Position numbers and translations under genes: made by a program. From positions 62,001 through 126,000 of the forward strand of contig NZ_VNHJ01000002.1 in assembly GCF_008124525.1 (NCBI RefSeq): DNA of 64,000 bases. The letters run 5' to 3'. Positions 52,761-62,560 of this stretch are shown here, in pieces. The notes under the pieces were generated by a model. It had not been told where the DNA came from. It did no database searches and saw only the letters and a list, made by a program, of their open reading frames with translations. Origin of the DNA: Oceanicella actignis. Its GTDB lineage: Bacteria; Pseudomonadota; Alphaproteobacteria; Rhodobacterales; Rhodobacteraceae. The stretch's first letter is position 1, and each line of letters begins with the position of its first letter.

Positions 52761-53060
52761 CGCCGCGGCGGCGGGCCGGATGGGCCGATCGTCCGGATCG
52801 ATCGGCCGGGCTGGCCGAGGCCCCGCGCCGCCGCATGCGCCCCGCGCCCAACGCGTAGCGGGCGGATGGGCGCGCACGGGCCGCCGGGGCGGCGCCGCCC
52901 TTGGGCGCAGCCATGGACGGCGCGGGGACGGGTGCGCGCAAGATGGCGCCCGGCCGATCGCAGGGGCGGCGCGCCATGCGGATGGCGCCCGCGCGCCGGC
53001 GCCGCGGCGGGGCGAAGGGCTGGCGACCTTCGCGGGGCGGGCCGGTTCCGAGGGGCGCCT
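52761..53060. other. 300-bp intergenic region, convergent
   Basis: This very GC-rich stretch separates the ends of the AlkB gene and the flavin monooxygenase gene. No gene with family resemblance, RNA gene or clear T-tailed terminator is visible. Confidence 0.5.
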
Positions 53061-54248
53061 TCAGACGGGCGCCCGGGCCGGATCGTAGCCGTAGATCCAG
53101 TCGTTGAGCGCCGCCGCCCGGCCGGGCGCAAGGCGGGCGAACAGCTCGAGCGCCGCGAATTTCGCCAGCCCGTCCAGCGCCGTGCGCGCGTGAAAGCGCC
53201 GCCCCGTGCGCCGCGCCGCCTGCTGAAGGCGCGTGGCGCGGGGCTTGCGCGCGGCCTCGTAGGCGACAAGCCCGTCGGCGACGCCATGCGCCGCGACCGC
53301 GCGCGACAGCACCACCGCGTCCTCGAAGGCCATGGCCGCGCCCTGCGCAAGAAAGGGCGTGGTCGGATGCGCCGCGTCGCCCAGCAGCGCAAGGCGCCCG
53401 CGCCGCCAGCTGGGCAGGGGGTCGTGCCCGAACAGGCCCCATTCGAAGGTTTCGTCCGCCGCATCCAGGATCGCGCGCGCCTGCGGGTGCCAGTCGGCGA
53501 ACTCGGCCCGCAGCGCCTCGGGGTCGCCCGGGCGGCTCCATCCCTCTTCGGTCCAGGCGGCGCGCTCGATCACGGCGACGAAGTTGACGATCTCGCCGCC
53601 GCGCAGCGGATAATGCACCAGGTGCCGCCGCGGCCCCATCCACACGGTCGCGCAGGGCGGCGCGGCGCCTCCGGGCAGGCGGTCGGCGCGGACCAGCCCG
53701 CGGAACGCCACATTGCCCGAAAAGCGCGGCGACGAGGCGCCCGCCGCCGCCGCCCGCAAGCGCGAGCGCACCCCGTCCGCGCCCACGATCAGATCGGCGC
53801 GCAACGGGCCGCGGTCGGTTTGCAGCGCGTCCTCGCTCACCCCCAGCGCCTCGCAGCCCAGGCGCAGCTCGACCCCCGCCGCCAGCGCCGCGCGCGCCAG
53901 GATGTCCAGCATGTCGGCCCGGTGGATCTGGCGATAGGGCGCGCCGTGGCGGCGCTCGATCTGCGGGTTGAGCGCCAGCCGCCAGGCGAGGCGGCCGCTG
54001 CGCCAGGCGCGCAGCTCGACCGCCTGCGGCGCGAAGCCCGCGGCGCGCGCCTCGTCGCCCACGCCCAGATGGTCGAGCGCCTTGATCGCGTTCGGCGACA
54101 GCTGGATCCCCGCGCCCACCTCGCGCAGGGCCTCGGCGCGTTCGACCACCGTCGCGCGCCAGCCCATGCGCGCAAAGGCCAGCGCGGCGGCCAGGCCCCC
54201 CAGCCCTCCTCCGGCGACGGCGACGCTGCGCTGGGCGCGGTCGGACAT
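53061..54248 (-). CDS. FAD-dependent aromatic monooxygenase (salicylate hydroxylase-like)
   Basis: This 395-aa PHBH-family flavoprotein would hydroxylate an aromatic or related substrate with NAD(P)H and oxygen. The dinucleotide fold VAVAGGGLGGLAAALAFARMG, the DG motif LIVGADGVRSRLR and the second FAD motif RLALLGDAAHPTTPFLAQGAAMAFEDA are intact. The most similar characterised groups are salicylate and 3-hydroxybenzoate 6-hydroxylases; the substrate is not fixed. It follows the enoyl-CoA hydratase gene on the same strand by 22 bp, so they may be one transcript. Confidence 0.88.
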   Translation of the reverse strand: MSDRAQRSVAVAGGGLGGLAAALAFARMGWRATVVERAEALREVGAGIQLSPNAIKALDHLGVGDEARAAGFAPQAVELRAWRSGRLAWRLALNPQIERRHGAPYRQIHRADMLDILARAALAAGVELRLGCEALGVSEDALQTDRGPLRADLIVGADGVRSRLRAAAAGASSPRFSGNVAFRGLVRADRLPGGAAPPCATVWMGPRRHLVHYPLRGGEIVNFVAVIERAAWTEEGWSRPGDPEALRAEFADWHPQARAILDAADETFEWGLFGHDPLPSWRRGRLALLGDAAHPTTPFLAQGAAMAFEDAVVLSRAVAAHGVADGLVAYEAARKPRATRLQQAARRTGRRFHARTALDGLAKFAALELFARLAPGRAAALNDWIYGYDPARAPV

Positions 54249-54270
54249 GGGGCGCTCCGCAAGCTGGCGC

Positions 54271-55068
54271 TCAGGCGCCGGTGAAGACGGGCTTTTCCTT
54301 GCGGAAGAAGGCGGCGACTGCGTTGCGCGTGTCCTCGCTGCCGGCGCACAGGGCCTGGAGCTCGGCCTCGAGGCGGAAGGTGGTCTCGAAATCGCCGCCC
54401 TCGGCCGCGCGCAGGATCTGCTTGGCGTAGCGCAGCGTGCGCGGCGCGCCCTGGGCCAGCCGGGCCGCCCATTCGAGCGCCGCCGCGCGCGCCTGGCCTG
54501 CGGGAACCACCTTGTTGACCATGCCCGCACGCAGGCATTCCTCGGCCGTGATGCGCGGCGCCTCGACGATCGCCTGATAGGCGCGCTTGTATCCCAGCGC
54601 CCGCACCAGATGCCAGTGGTTGCCCCCGTCGGGAACCAGCCCGATGGCCGCGAAGGCCTGGTAGATGTAGGCGTCCTCCTCCATCACCGCCAGGTCGCAG
54701 GCCAGCGCGTAGGCCGCGCCGATGCCCGCGCAGGCGCCGTGGATCGCGGCGACGAAGGGCTTGGCCGAGCGCATGATCGCGTCGATCGAGGGCTTGAACT
54801 CTTCGTTGAGCACGCGCGTGACGTCCTCGCCCGGCACGCCCGCGCGCAGATCGGCGCCGGCGCTGAAGGCGCGCCCCTCGCCGGCCAGCACCACGACGCG
54901 CACGGCCTCGTCCTGCTCGGCGCGGCGCAAGGCGTCCAGCAGGTCGCGCCGCAGCGCCGCGTCGAAGGCGTTGAGGCTGTCGGGCCGGTTGAGCGCGATC
55001 AGCGCCACGGGGCCCGACACGGCGTAGCGGACGGTTTCGAGTTCGGTCTCTTGCGGCTCGGCGCTCAT
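54271..55068 (-). CDS. Enoyl-CoA hydratase/isomerase family protein
   Basis: This 265-aa crotonase-fold protein contains VALIALNRPDSLNAFDAALR, the oxyanion-hole segments FSAGADLRAG and AAIHGACAGIGAAYALACDL, and a catalytic-loop region GLVPDGGNHWHLVRALG. The glutamate usually found in the second position of the PDxGG loop region of true hydratases is not evident, so isomerase or other crotonase activity is possible. It is the first gene of a two-gene unit with the flavin monooxygenase, suggesting degradation of an aromatic acid as a CoA ester. Confidence 0.88.
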   Translation of the reverse strand: MSAEPQETELETVRYAVSGPVALIALNRPDSLNAFDAALRRDLLDALRRAEQDEAVRVVVLAGEGRAFSAGADLRAGVPGEDVTRVLNEEFKPSIDAIMRSAKPFVAAIHGACAGIGAAYALACDLAVMEEDAYIYQAFAAIGLVPDGGNHWHLVRALGYKRAYQAIVEAPRITAEECLRAGMVNKVVPAGQARAAALEWAARLAQGAPRTLRYAKQILRAAEGGDFETTFRLEAELQALCAGSEDTRNAVAAFFRKEKPVFTGA

Positions 55069-55236
55069 GCCTCGGGCTCCTTCGCTCGTTCTCGCCCGCG
55101 CGGGGCCTTGGTCGGGCGCGCGGGGCGCCCTTCGATCGGGCCGACTGTTTCGCCGCCGCGCGGCCTCGTCAAGCCCGGCGCTTGCCTTGTCGCGCGCCGG
55201 GCCGCAAGATCCGGCGGTCAGCTTGAAGGGGGCGCG

Positions 55237-56526
55237 ATGAAGAAGCGGGCGGGCGAAGCGCCCTTCGCCGCCGCGATGCGGCGCGAGGCCGAGCGCCGCC
55301 GGCGCATCGGCGCCCTTGCGCGCGCGGGGGCGCTGGCCGCGCTGGCGCCGGTGGTGGCGCTGGTCTCGGACTGGCCGGACGCGCTCTGGAACCTCGGCTT
55401 CATGGCGGTTCTGGCGGCGCTGGGCGGGCTGCATGTCGCGGCCGCGCGGATCTGGTCCGAGCGCGCCTGGCCCGATTTCGCCTTCGCCGCGCTCGACATC
55501 GGCGCGCTGGCGCTGTTCCTGGCCACGCCCGATCCGCTGGGCGGCGGCCCGGCGCCGGCGGCGCTGGGCGGCGGGGTGGGGCTGTTCCACCTGGCGCTGT
55601 CCTGGCTGGCGCTCAGCCTTCGTCCGGCCCTGCTGCTGTGGGGCGGGGCATGGGCGGCGGCGCTGTGGCCGGCGGCGGCGCTGGCGGCCGGGTCGGGGGC
55701 GCCGTTGCGACTTCTGGCGTTGCAGGCGGCGGCGCTGGCGGCGGCGGCGGGCGTGCTGGCGGCGGCGGCGGGGGCCTCGCGGCGGATGGCGCGCCGGCAG
55801 GCCGAGCTCGAGCGGCGCGCGGCCGATCTGGCGCGCTATGTCCCGCCCGAGCTGGCGGCCCGCCTGGCCGAGCGCGACTGGCCTTACGCGCAGGGGATCG
55901 AGCGTCACGCGGCGGTGCTGTTCGCCGACCTCGTGGGCTTCACCGGCTGGGCCGAAACGCAAAGCCCGCAAGAGGTGCTGCGCCTGCTGCGCGAGGTGCA
56001 GTCCGCCACCGCCGAGGCGGTGTTCGAGGCCGGTGGCGTGCTCGACAAGTTCATCGGCGACGGGGCCATGGCCACCTTCGGCGCGGCGGCCGATCCGCCC
56101 GGCGCAGCCCGCGCGCCCGAAGCCGAGCGCCGCCGCATGGCCGCGCGCGCCGCGCTGGCCTGCGCCGAGCGGATCGTGGACCGGCACGCGGCTATGCGCC
56201 AGGGGCCGGGCGCGGTCGGGCGCGCGCCGCTGGCCATATCGGTGGGCGTGCATTTCGGGCCGGTGATCGTGGGCGACGTCGGCGCGCGCCAGCGCCTCGA
56301 GCTGGCGGTGCTGGGCGACTCGGTCAACGTCGCGGCCCGGCTCGAGGGTCTGACGCGCGCGCTGGGCTGCGCGGCCTGCGCCTCGCAAGAGCTCATGGAC
56401 GCGGCGGGCGGCGCGCCGCCGCGCTGGCGGCTGGTGGGGCCGGCGCGCCTTGCCGGGCGGCGCGGCGAAGAGATCGTCTGGGCGCTGGACCCGCCCGGGG
56501 CCGCCGCGGCCCGGGGCGCGCGCTGA
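55237..56526 (+). CDS. Membrane-bound class III adenylate/guanylate cyclase
   Basis: This 429-aa protein has a membrane region of about five to six hydrophobic helices (roughly residues 25-180). A short linker follows, then a cytoplasmic class III cyclase domain. The metal-binding aspartates are in LFADLVGFTGW and in DKFIGDGAMATFG; the transition-state pair lies in LGDSVNVAARLEG. The purine-selecting residues cannot be judged safely, but cAMP is the usual product. It is monocistronic. Linked regulators (Crp-type) were not found. Confidence 0.9.
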   Translation: MKKRAGEAPFAAAMRREAERRRRIGALARAGALAALAPVVALVSDWPDALWNLGFMAVLAALGGLHVAAARIWSERAWPDFAFAALDIGALALFLATPDPLGGGPAPAALGGGVGLFHLALSWLALSLRPALLLWGGAWAAALWPAAALAAGSGAPLRLLALQAAALAAAAGVLAAAAGASRRMARRQAELERRAADLARYVPPELAARLAERDWPYAQGIERHAAVLFADLVGFTGWAETQSPQEVLRLLREVQSATAEAVFEAGGVLDKFIGDGAMATFGAAADPPGAARAPEAERRRMAARAALACAERIVDRHAAMRQGPGAVGRAPLAISVGVHFGPVIVGDVGARQRLELAVLGDSVNVAARLEGLTRALGCAACASQELMDAAGGAPPRWRLVGPARLAGRRGEEIVWALDPPGAAAARGAR

Positions 56527-56837
56527 ACGCGGCGCGGCCCCGCACGACGATCACGACCGCGGCGGCGCGCCGCGCGCCGGTCCGTTTGCGCCGGCGCCGA
56601 GCGACGCGCGGGCGAACCCTTCGGCGCCGAGCCCGCGCGCGCGGCGTCGAATGATCTGATCCGCGCCTCGCGGCGTTCGATCGGCGCCTGCGCCGCCTTG
56701 GGCAAGGCGGGCGGTCCCCGGTGCCCCGGCGGATTTCGAGCTGTTCCGCCCCGCCCGCCGCGCGGACCGGGCCGGGCGCGGCTGCGGCAAGGCCGATCCC
56801 GAGCCGCCTCGCCGGCTGGGCGAGGGCCCGAGGCGGA
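56527..56837. other. 311-bp intergenic region, convergent
   Basis: GC-rich DNA lies between the cyclase and the VPLPA-CTERM gene, whose ends face each other. No gene, RNA or terminator was recognised. Confidence 0.5.
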
Positions 56838-57455
56838 TCAGGGCGCGATCGAAGCCTTGCGCCGCGCCGTCCATCCCAACAGGACCAATCCCGTCGCGAG
56901 AAGCGGCAATCCGGCCGGAACCGGAATGGCCGAGACGGCGACCACCCGTCCGGTCGCCTCGCCGCCGCGCCAGTTGGTGATGGACGAACCGACCCCTTGG
57001 GCGCATTCGGAACGCGAAGGGCAGCGGAACTCGGCGAACGCCCGCTCCGAAATCGGTTTCGAGCCGGGCGCGCCCAGATCGGCAAGCCAAAGGCCCGCCA
57101 GCATGAAAGCCGTCTGCTCGGCGCTCGGGTCCGCGCCGCTTTGCCCGAACGTCAGCCCGCCGAAGCTGGTATAGAAGGACTCGCCCAGATGCGCATCGAA
57201 GATCAGGCCGCCCGAGGGCGACCCCGGCGGCGTGGCGATGCGGACGTCATGGATCTGGCCGGTGTCGGTGTCATAGCGGAAGACGCCGCTCGCCGTGCCT
57301 GCGTCGGGACCCGATGCGCTTCCGGCCGAGATCGTTCCCGAGAAAGACCACTCCAGCACGGCGGCATGGGCCGAAGCCGCGGTCAGCGCCAGCGCGGCCG
57401 AAGCGGCGGCCAGCATGGCGCGCAAGGAAGATGGCAAATATTTCAATGTCTGCAT
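56838..57455 (-). CDS. VPLPA-CTERM sorting domain surface protein
   Basis: This 205-aa secreted protein has a signal peptide (about residues 1-31, ending ASAHA). A beta-rich domain starts with AVLEWSFSGTISAGSA and contains GVFRYDTDTGQIHDV. A C-terminal sorting tripartite signal follows: IPVPAGLPLLATGLVLLGW and a basic TARRK tail. That is the VPLPA-CTERM form processed by an exosortase in Rhodobacterales. The exosortase itself is not nearby. The two cysteines (in FRCPSRSEC) may form a disulfide. Function is unknown; a surface or matrix role is an inference from sorting. Confidence 0.85.
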   Translation of the reverse strand: MQTLKYLPSSLRAMLAAASAALALTAASAHAAVLEWSFSGTISAGSASGPDAGTASGVFRYDTDTGQIHDVRIATPPGSPSGGLIFDAHLGESFYTSFGGLTFGQSGADPSAEQTAFMLAGLWLADLGAPGSKPISERAFAEFRCPSRSECAQGVGSSITNWRGGEATGRVVAVSAIPVPAGLPLLATGLVLLGWTARRKASIAP

Positions 57456-57496
57456 GGCGAATACCCGTCAGAAAAAAAGCAATGTTGATCAAGAAC

Positions 57497-57524
57497 GCCA
57501 TATTTTGCGGCGACCGGCGGTCAA
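57497..57524 (-). promoter_or_regulatory. Probable promoter of the VPLPA-CTERM gene
   Basis: On the minus strand TTGACC (57519-57524) and TATGGC (57497-57502) are 16 bp apart in an AT-enriched patch. The predicted start, near 57490, leaves a leader of about 35 nt. Confidence 0.5.
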
Positions 57525-57918
57525 GTTGGGAGGATTCCTCAGACTCGGCGCGGTCCGTCATGCTCTTGCCAAGGGCGGCAGATCTCGCGCGGTCTCTTCC
57601 CGCGGGCCTCTCTTCGGCGCGACGCGGGGCGGAACAACCGCCTCATGGGCGAGCAGCGACGGCGAAAAGGCGGCCGTCCGCCGGCGGGGGCCTGGTCCTT
57701 GCCCGCGCTCGCGCGCTTCGCCAAGCCGTCCCGCGCGCCGGCGGAACGATCGCCTCGGCCGCTCGAACGCCCCGAGCGACCTTGCCCGATCCTCCGCGGG
57801 CTGTCATGGATCGGTCGGGCGGTCTTGACCGGGCCATCCGTGCGCCTGCGCCCTCGATCGCTCCTGCGGATCGCCGCGACGGGGCAAGGGCGAAGCCGGA
57901 CGTGACGCGAGGAAGCCG
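57525..57918. other. Intergenic region upstream of the cation ATPase gene
   Basis: About 390 bp of GC-rich DNA with no supported gene. A TTGACC near 57827 lacks a matching -10. GAGGAAG just before 57919 is the ribosome site of the ATPase. Confidence 0.45.
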
Positions 57919-60708
57919 ATGGAAGACGTGCAAGACCCGGGCGCGGCAGGCAGAGCCGGCCCGCAAGGCGAAACGCCTTCGAACGGGGCGCCGCGGGCCC
58001 CCGGCGGCGTTCCCTTTCATGCCCTGTCATGCGAAGAGGCGCTGGCCGCGCTGGCTTCGTCGCGTCAGGGGTTGAGCCAGGCCGAGGCCGCGGCGCGGCT
58101 GCGTCGGCACGGGCCGAACGTGCTTCCCGAGCGCCGACGCGCGGGGCCGGTGCGGCGCTTCTTGCGGCAATTCAACAATCTGCTGATCTACGTCTTGCTT
58201 GTCGCGGCGGCCATCACCGCCGGGCTTGACCACTGGATCGATACCGGGGTGATCCTCGCCGTCGTGCTGGTCAACGCGCTTGTCGGCTTCATGCAGGAAG
58301 GCCGCGCCGAAGCCGCCATCTCTGCGCTGCAGCGGATGCTTGCGCCGCAGGCGACGGTCCTGCGCGAGGGCAAGCGGCTGCGCATTCCCGCGGCCGAGCT
58401 GGTCCCCGGCGACGTGATCCTGGTCGAAGCCGGCGACCGGGCGCCGGCCGACGCCCGGCTGATCGAGGCCGTCCGGCTGAAGGCGCAGGAAGCGATCCTC
58501 ACGGGCGAATCCGTGCCGGTGGACAAGTCGACCGAACCCGCGGCGGCGGACGCGCCGCTTGGCGAGCGGCGCTCGATGCTGTTCTCGGGCACGCTGGTCG
58601 TCGCGGGGCAGGGCCGCGCCGTCGTCGCCGCCACGGGCGCGGCGACCGAGATCGGCCGGATCAGCGGCATGCTCTCGAACGTCGAGGAGCTGACCACGCC
58701 GCTGCTTCGCAAGATGGACGCCTTCGCCCGCTGGATCACCGCCCTGATCCTGCTCGGCGCAGCCATTCTGCTGGTCTACGGGCATTTCGTCCGGCGCCAC
58801 CCGTTCGAGGAGCTGTTCCTCACCGTCGTCGGCCTTTCGGTGGCGGCGATCCCCGAAGGTCTGCCGGCGGTGCTGACCATCACGCTTGCCGTGGGCGTGC
58901 GCAAGATGGCCGAGCGTCACGCCATCGTCCGCCGACTGCCCGCCATCGAGACCCTGGGCGCGCTGACGGTGATCTGCACCGACAAGACCGGCACGCTGAC
59001 CCGCAACGAGATGATGGTCGCCGAGGCGGCGACCTCGGGCGAGCGCTACGAGGTGACGGGCGAGGGCTATCTGCCGGGCGGCGAAATTCGCCCCCTGGGC
59101 GAGACGAACGGCGAGGATGCCGCGATCTCCGCGCTTGTCGAAGCCGCGATGGCCTGCAACGACGGCGCGCTTGTCGATCGCCCCGAGGGCCGAACCATCG
59201 CGGGCGATCCGATGGAGGCGGCGCTTCTGGTGCTGGCCGAGCGGGCCGGGCGGCTGCAGGAGCGCTCGGGCATCGCCCGGCTGGCGCTGATTCCCTTCGA
59301 CGCCGCGCATCGCTACATGGCCACGCTCGATCGGATGCCCGACGGCGCCGTCCGCCTGCATGCGAAAGGCGCGCCGGAGGCGATCCTGGCGCTTTGCGAC
59401 GGCGAGATGGCGCCCGACGGCCGCCCGCGCCCGCTGCGCGCCGAGTTCTGGCAGGCCGAGACCGAGCGCATGGCCGCGCAGGGCATGCGGGTGATCGCCA
59501 TCGCGCGCCGCGAGGCGAGCGCGGACGAACGGCCGACCCCCGAAACCCTGACGGGCGGCTTGACGCTGCTTGGCCTGGCGGGCCTGATCGACCCCCCGCG
59601 CGCCGAGGCGATCGCCGCCGTGGCCGAGTGCCGGCAGGCCGGCATCAGGGTGAAGATGATCACCGGCGACCATCCCGCAACCGCGTCGGCCATCGCCGCG
59701 ATGATCGGGATCGAGGCGCCTGAACGGGTGCTGACGGGGCGCGACCTCGACCGCCTCGACGACGCGATGCTGGTCGAGGAGGCGCGGCTGACCAACGTCT
59801 TCGCCCGCACCACGCCCGAGCACAAGCTGCGCTTGGTGATCGCGCTGCAGCAGGCGGGCGAGATCGTGGCCATGACGGGCGACGGCGTGAACGACGCTCC
59901 GGCGCTCAAGCGCGCCGACGCCGGCATCGCCATGGGCGTCGCCGGCTCGGACGCCGCCAAGGAGGTGGCCGACCTGGTGCTGACCGATGACAACTTCGCC
60001 TCGATCGCGGCGGCGGTGCGCGAGGGCCGCACCGTGTTCGAGAACATCCGCAAGGTCATAAGCTGGACCCTGCCCACCAACGCCGGCGAGGCCGCGGTGG
60101 TCGTGGTGGCGCTTCTGGCAGGGCTGGCGGCGCCGCTTTCGGCCTTGCAGATCCTGTGGGTCAATCTTGCAACCGCCGCCACGCTGGGCATCGCCCTGGC
60201 GTTCGAACGGACCGAACCGGGGATCATGCGGCGCCCGCCCCGAGCGGCGGACGCGCCGGTGCTCGACCGCACCCTGGTCTGGCATGTGATCTTCGTCTCG
60301 GTCCTGTTCGTCGCCGGCGCCTACGGAATGTTCAACTACGCCACGGGTCGCGGCCATTCGGTCGAGCTGGCCCGGACGCTGTGCGTCAACACATTGATCG
60401 TGCTCGAGGTGTTCCACCTTTTCTTCATCCGCAACTTCCATCTCACGTCGCTGACATGGGAGGCGGTGCGCGGCACGAAGGCGGTCTGGATCGCGGTCAT
60501 CGTGGTGGTGGGCGCGCAGATGCTCTTCACCTATGCGCCCTTCATGCAGGCGGTCTTCGCCACCCGGCCGGTGTCGTTGACCGACGGCGCGGTCGTGATC
60601 GGCGTCGGCCTGGCCTTCTTCGCCGTCGTCGAGGTCGAAAAGCAGCTGCGGCTGCGGCTGAGCAACGGCGCCGGGCCCGCCGCGCGCCGGGGGCGCGGAT
60701 ATCGCTGA
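57919..60708 (+). CDS. P2-type cation-transporting ATPase (Ca2+/Mg2+/Na+-type)
   Basis: This 929-aa pump uses ATP to move a cation across the inner membrane. The phosphorylated residue is Asp355 in ICTDKTGTLTRNEMM. The actuator motif LTGESVPVDKS, the membrane ion-site loop SVAAIPEGLPAVL and the hinge MTGDGVNDAPALKRAD are intact, with about ten membrane helices. The N-terminal cation-ATPase domain (LSQAEAAARLRRHGPN) and PEGLPAV favour the P2A/B (SERCA/PMR1/MgtA-like) group over heavy-metal P1B pumps. No CPx motif is present. The ion is not certain. It converges with the urease operon. Confidence 0.9.
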   Translation: MEDVQDPGAAGRAGPQGETPSNGAPRAPGGVPFHALSCEEALAALASSRQGLSQAEAAARLRRHGPNVLPERRRAGPVRRFLRQFNNLLIYVLLVAAAITAGLDHWIDTGVILAVVLVNALVGFMQEGRAEAAISALQRMLAPQATVLREGKRLRIPAAELVPGDVILVEAGDRAPADARLIEAVRLKAQEAILTGESVPVDKSTEPAAADAPLGERRSMLFSGTLVVAGQGRAVVAATGAATEIGRISGMLSNVEELTTPLLRKMDAFARWITALILLGAAILLVYGHFVRRHPFEELFLTVVGLSVAAIPEGLPAVLTITLAVGVRKMAERHAIVRRLPAIETLGALTVICTDKTGTLTRNEMMVAEAATSGERYEVTGEGYLPGGEIRPLGETNGEDAAISALVEAAMACNDGALVDRPEGRTIAGDPMEAALLVLAERAGRLQERSGIARLALIPFDAAHRYMATLDRMPDGAVRLHAKGAPEAILALCDGEMAPDGRPRPLRAEFWQAETERMAAQGMRVIAIARREASADERPTPETLTGGLTLLGLAGLIDPPRAEAIAAVAECRQAGIRVKMITGDHPATASAIAAMIGIEAPERVLTGRDLDRLDDAMLVEEARLTNVFARTTPEHKLRLVIALQQAGEIVAMTGDGVNDAPALKRADAGIAMGVAGSDAAKEVADLVLTDDNFASIAAAVREGRTVFENIRKVISWTLPTNAGEAAVVVVALLAGLAAPLSALQILWVNLATAATLGIALAFERTEPGIMRRPPRAADAPVLDRTLVWHVIFVSVLFVAGAYGMFNYATGRGHSVELARTLCVNTLIVLEVFHLFFIRNFHLTSLTWEAVRGTKAVWIAVIVVVGAQMLFTYAPFMQAVFATRPVSLTDGAVVIGVGLAFFAVVEVEKQLRLRLSNGAGPAARRGRGYR

Positions 60709-60808
60709 AATGGGCCGGACCGAGGCTCTTGCCGACGGTCGCCGCGCGCGCGTTGGGGGCGCCGCCTCGGCGCCGCGCCGTCGGCCTTGCGCGTCGGGAC
60801 GGGCGCCC

Positions 60809-61465
60809 CTATCGCGAGGCGGGGGATGATGCGGCGGTTTCGTCCGGAGCGAGCGTCAGGCCGCCCGCGTCGCCGAGGAAACCCACGATCTCTTCAAGCC
60901 CCCGTCCCGCGCGCAGCTCGGCCATCACATGGGGACGGCCCTCGCGCATGGCCTCGACGTCCTGCCGGTATGTCTCGAGCGACACCCCGACATGGGGCGC
61001 CAGATCGCACTTGTTCGCCACCAGCAGGTCCGAGCGGGTCAGCGCCGCGCCGCCCTTGCGGGGAATGTCCTGACCTGCGGCGACGTCGATGACGTAGATC
61101 GTCAGATCCACCAGTTCCGGGCTGAATGTGGCCGCAAGATTGTCGCCGCCCGACTCGATCAGCACCAGATCGAGGTCGGGAAACCTTTCGCGCAGCTCGG
61201 CCAATGCGGCAAGATTGATCGAGGCGTCCTCGCGGATCGCGGTATGCGGGCAGCCCCCGGTCTCGACGCCGCGGATGCGATCCAGCGGCAGCACCTGGGC
61301 GCGCATCAGGAATTCGGCGTCTTCGCGGGTGTAGATGTCGTTGGTGATGACCGCCATCGACAGGCGCGGAGCAAGCGCGCGCGCGAGCGCGGCGGTCAGC
61401 GTGGTCTTGCCGGCGCCGACGGGGCCGCCGATGCCGACGCGCAGCGGGCCGTTTGGTGAGGTCAT
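60809..61465 (-). CDS. ureG: Urease accessory GTPase UreG
   Basis: This 218-aa GTPase couples GTP hydrolysis to nickel insertion into urease. It has P-loop [11 protein letters not shown], the [15 protein letters not shown] segment, the metal-binding [15 protein letters not shown] Cys-Pro-His and [10 protein letters not shown]. It is the last gene of the visible urease operon and overlaps the ureF stop as ATGA. The end faces the cation ATPase, with about 100 bp between. Confidence 0.96.
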   Translation of the reverse strand: MTSPNGPLRVGIGGPVGAGKTTLTAALARALAPRLSMAVITNDIYTREDAEFLMRAQVLPLDRIRGVETGGCPHTAIREDASINLAALAELRERFPDLDLVLIESGGDNLAATFSPELVDLTIYVIDVAAGQDIPRKGGAALTRSDLLVANKCDLAPHVGVSLETYRQDVEAMREGRPHVMAELRAGRGLEEIVGFLGDAGGLTLAPDETAASSPASR

Positions 61466-62106
61466 GAGCGGAAGATCCTTGTCGTCATGGTTTCGTGTTC
61501 GAGGCTGGCCATGTCCGAAGCCAGGGCGCAGCCGCCAAGATCGTCCAGGCAGGATCGCAGGGCCTCGGCCGCGACGCGCGCGATCAGGGGCGCAAGGCCG
61601 GCCAGGATCCCCTGTCCCGCGCTTTGGCCCAGCGGGACGTGGCGCACCGCGATGGTGGCGAGATTGGCGGCGAAGTTCTGCAGATAGGCCAGCAGGACGG
61701 CCTCGAGAGGAAGGCCGGCCCCCCGCGCGGCCGCGCCGACCGCCACCGGCAAGGGCCAAGGGGGCAGATCCGCCTCGCCCGTGCGTTCGAGCGTGGCGGC
61801 GAAAGCCGCGCCCTGGGCGGCGCTTTCGCGCGCGCGCTCGGCGCCGGGAGCCAGCGCCAGCGCCAGATCGGCGAGTTCCTCGCGCTCCTGGGCGTTCGCC
61901 GCCCGCCAGCTTGCCGCAAGCAGGATCGCATCGTTGCGTCCGGCGCCGTGCTCCAGCACCGCCGCCAACCAGTCCCGCGCCGTTTCGGCGTCGCGCACCC
62001 GCCCCGCCGCCGCCTCGGCCTCGAGGCCGTGGCTGAAGGCGAAGCCTCCGGTCGGGAAGGCGGGCGAGAGCCAGCGCGCAAGGGTCAGAAAGATCTGCGC
62101 GTCCAT
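61462..62106 (-). CDS. ureF: Urease accessory protein UreF
   Basis: This 214-aa all-helical protein forms the UreF/UreD(H)/UreG complex that carries nickel and CO2 to apo-urease. The family opening [21 protein letters not shown] is clear, as is the [27 protein letters not shown] region. The start at 62106, just past the ureE stop, was taken; an ATG at 62130 would add eight residues and overlap ureE. It is coupled to ureG. Confidence 0.93.
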   Translation of the reverse strand: MDAQIFLTLARWLSPAFPTGGFAFSHGLEAEAAAGRVRDAETARDWLAAVLEHGAGRNDAILLAASWRAANAQEREELADLALALAPGAERARESAAQGAAFAATLERTGEADLPPWPLPVAVGAAARGAGLPLEAVLLAYLQNFAANLATIAVRHVPLGQSAGQGILAGLAPLIARVAAEALRSCLDDLGGCALASDMASLEHETMTTRIFRS

Positions 62107-62113
62107 CGGCTGT

Positions 62114-62551
62114 TCAATGCGAATGGCCATGCGTGCGTCCGTGGCCATAGGCGCCGCCTTCCGGGGCGAAGGGTTCGACGACCTCGCGAATGCGCCCGCC
62201 CAGCCGCCGGATCATCTCGCCCAGCACGTGATCGCGCGCGATGAGCAGCCGTCCCTCTTCGATCTGACAGGGCGTATGTCGGTTGCCCAGATGCCAGGCG
62301 AGGCGAGCAAGGTCGCCGGCGATCTCGTAAAGCGGCTCGGGGGCGGCGACCACCTCGACCAGGCGGCCGTCGTCGAGCACGAAGGCGTCGCCATGGTCGA
62401 GCGCGGCGGTTTCGGGCAGGTCCGCCAGAAACGCCTCGCCGGCGTCGGTGGTCAGCACCTTTCGGCGCAGGAAGCGCTGTTCATGGGTGAGCGTCACCCG
62501 GGCGTCGCCGCGGTGCGCATGGATGGTGGCGCGAGCGATGGGAAGAGTCAT
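62114..62551 (-). CDS. ureE: Urease accessory protein UreE
   Basis: This 145-aa nickel metallochaperone has an N-terminal peptide-binding domain, then the metal-binding half with [28 protein letters not shown]-like sequence, and a short histidine-rich tail ([10 protein letters not shown]) that should bind extra nickel. The tail is short compared with Klebsiella UreE. It lies directly behind ureC and before ureF. Confidence 0.95.
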   Translation of the reverse strand: [145 protein letters not shown]

Positions 62552-62560
62552 GCCTTGCGC

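Noticed and set aside
58027-60441. An 804-aa minus-strand open frame opposite the cation ATPase
   Set aside because: It lacks any recognisable domain; the plus strand encodes an intact P-type ATPase.
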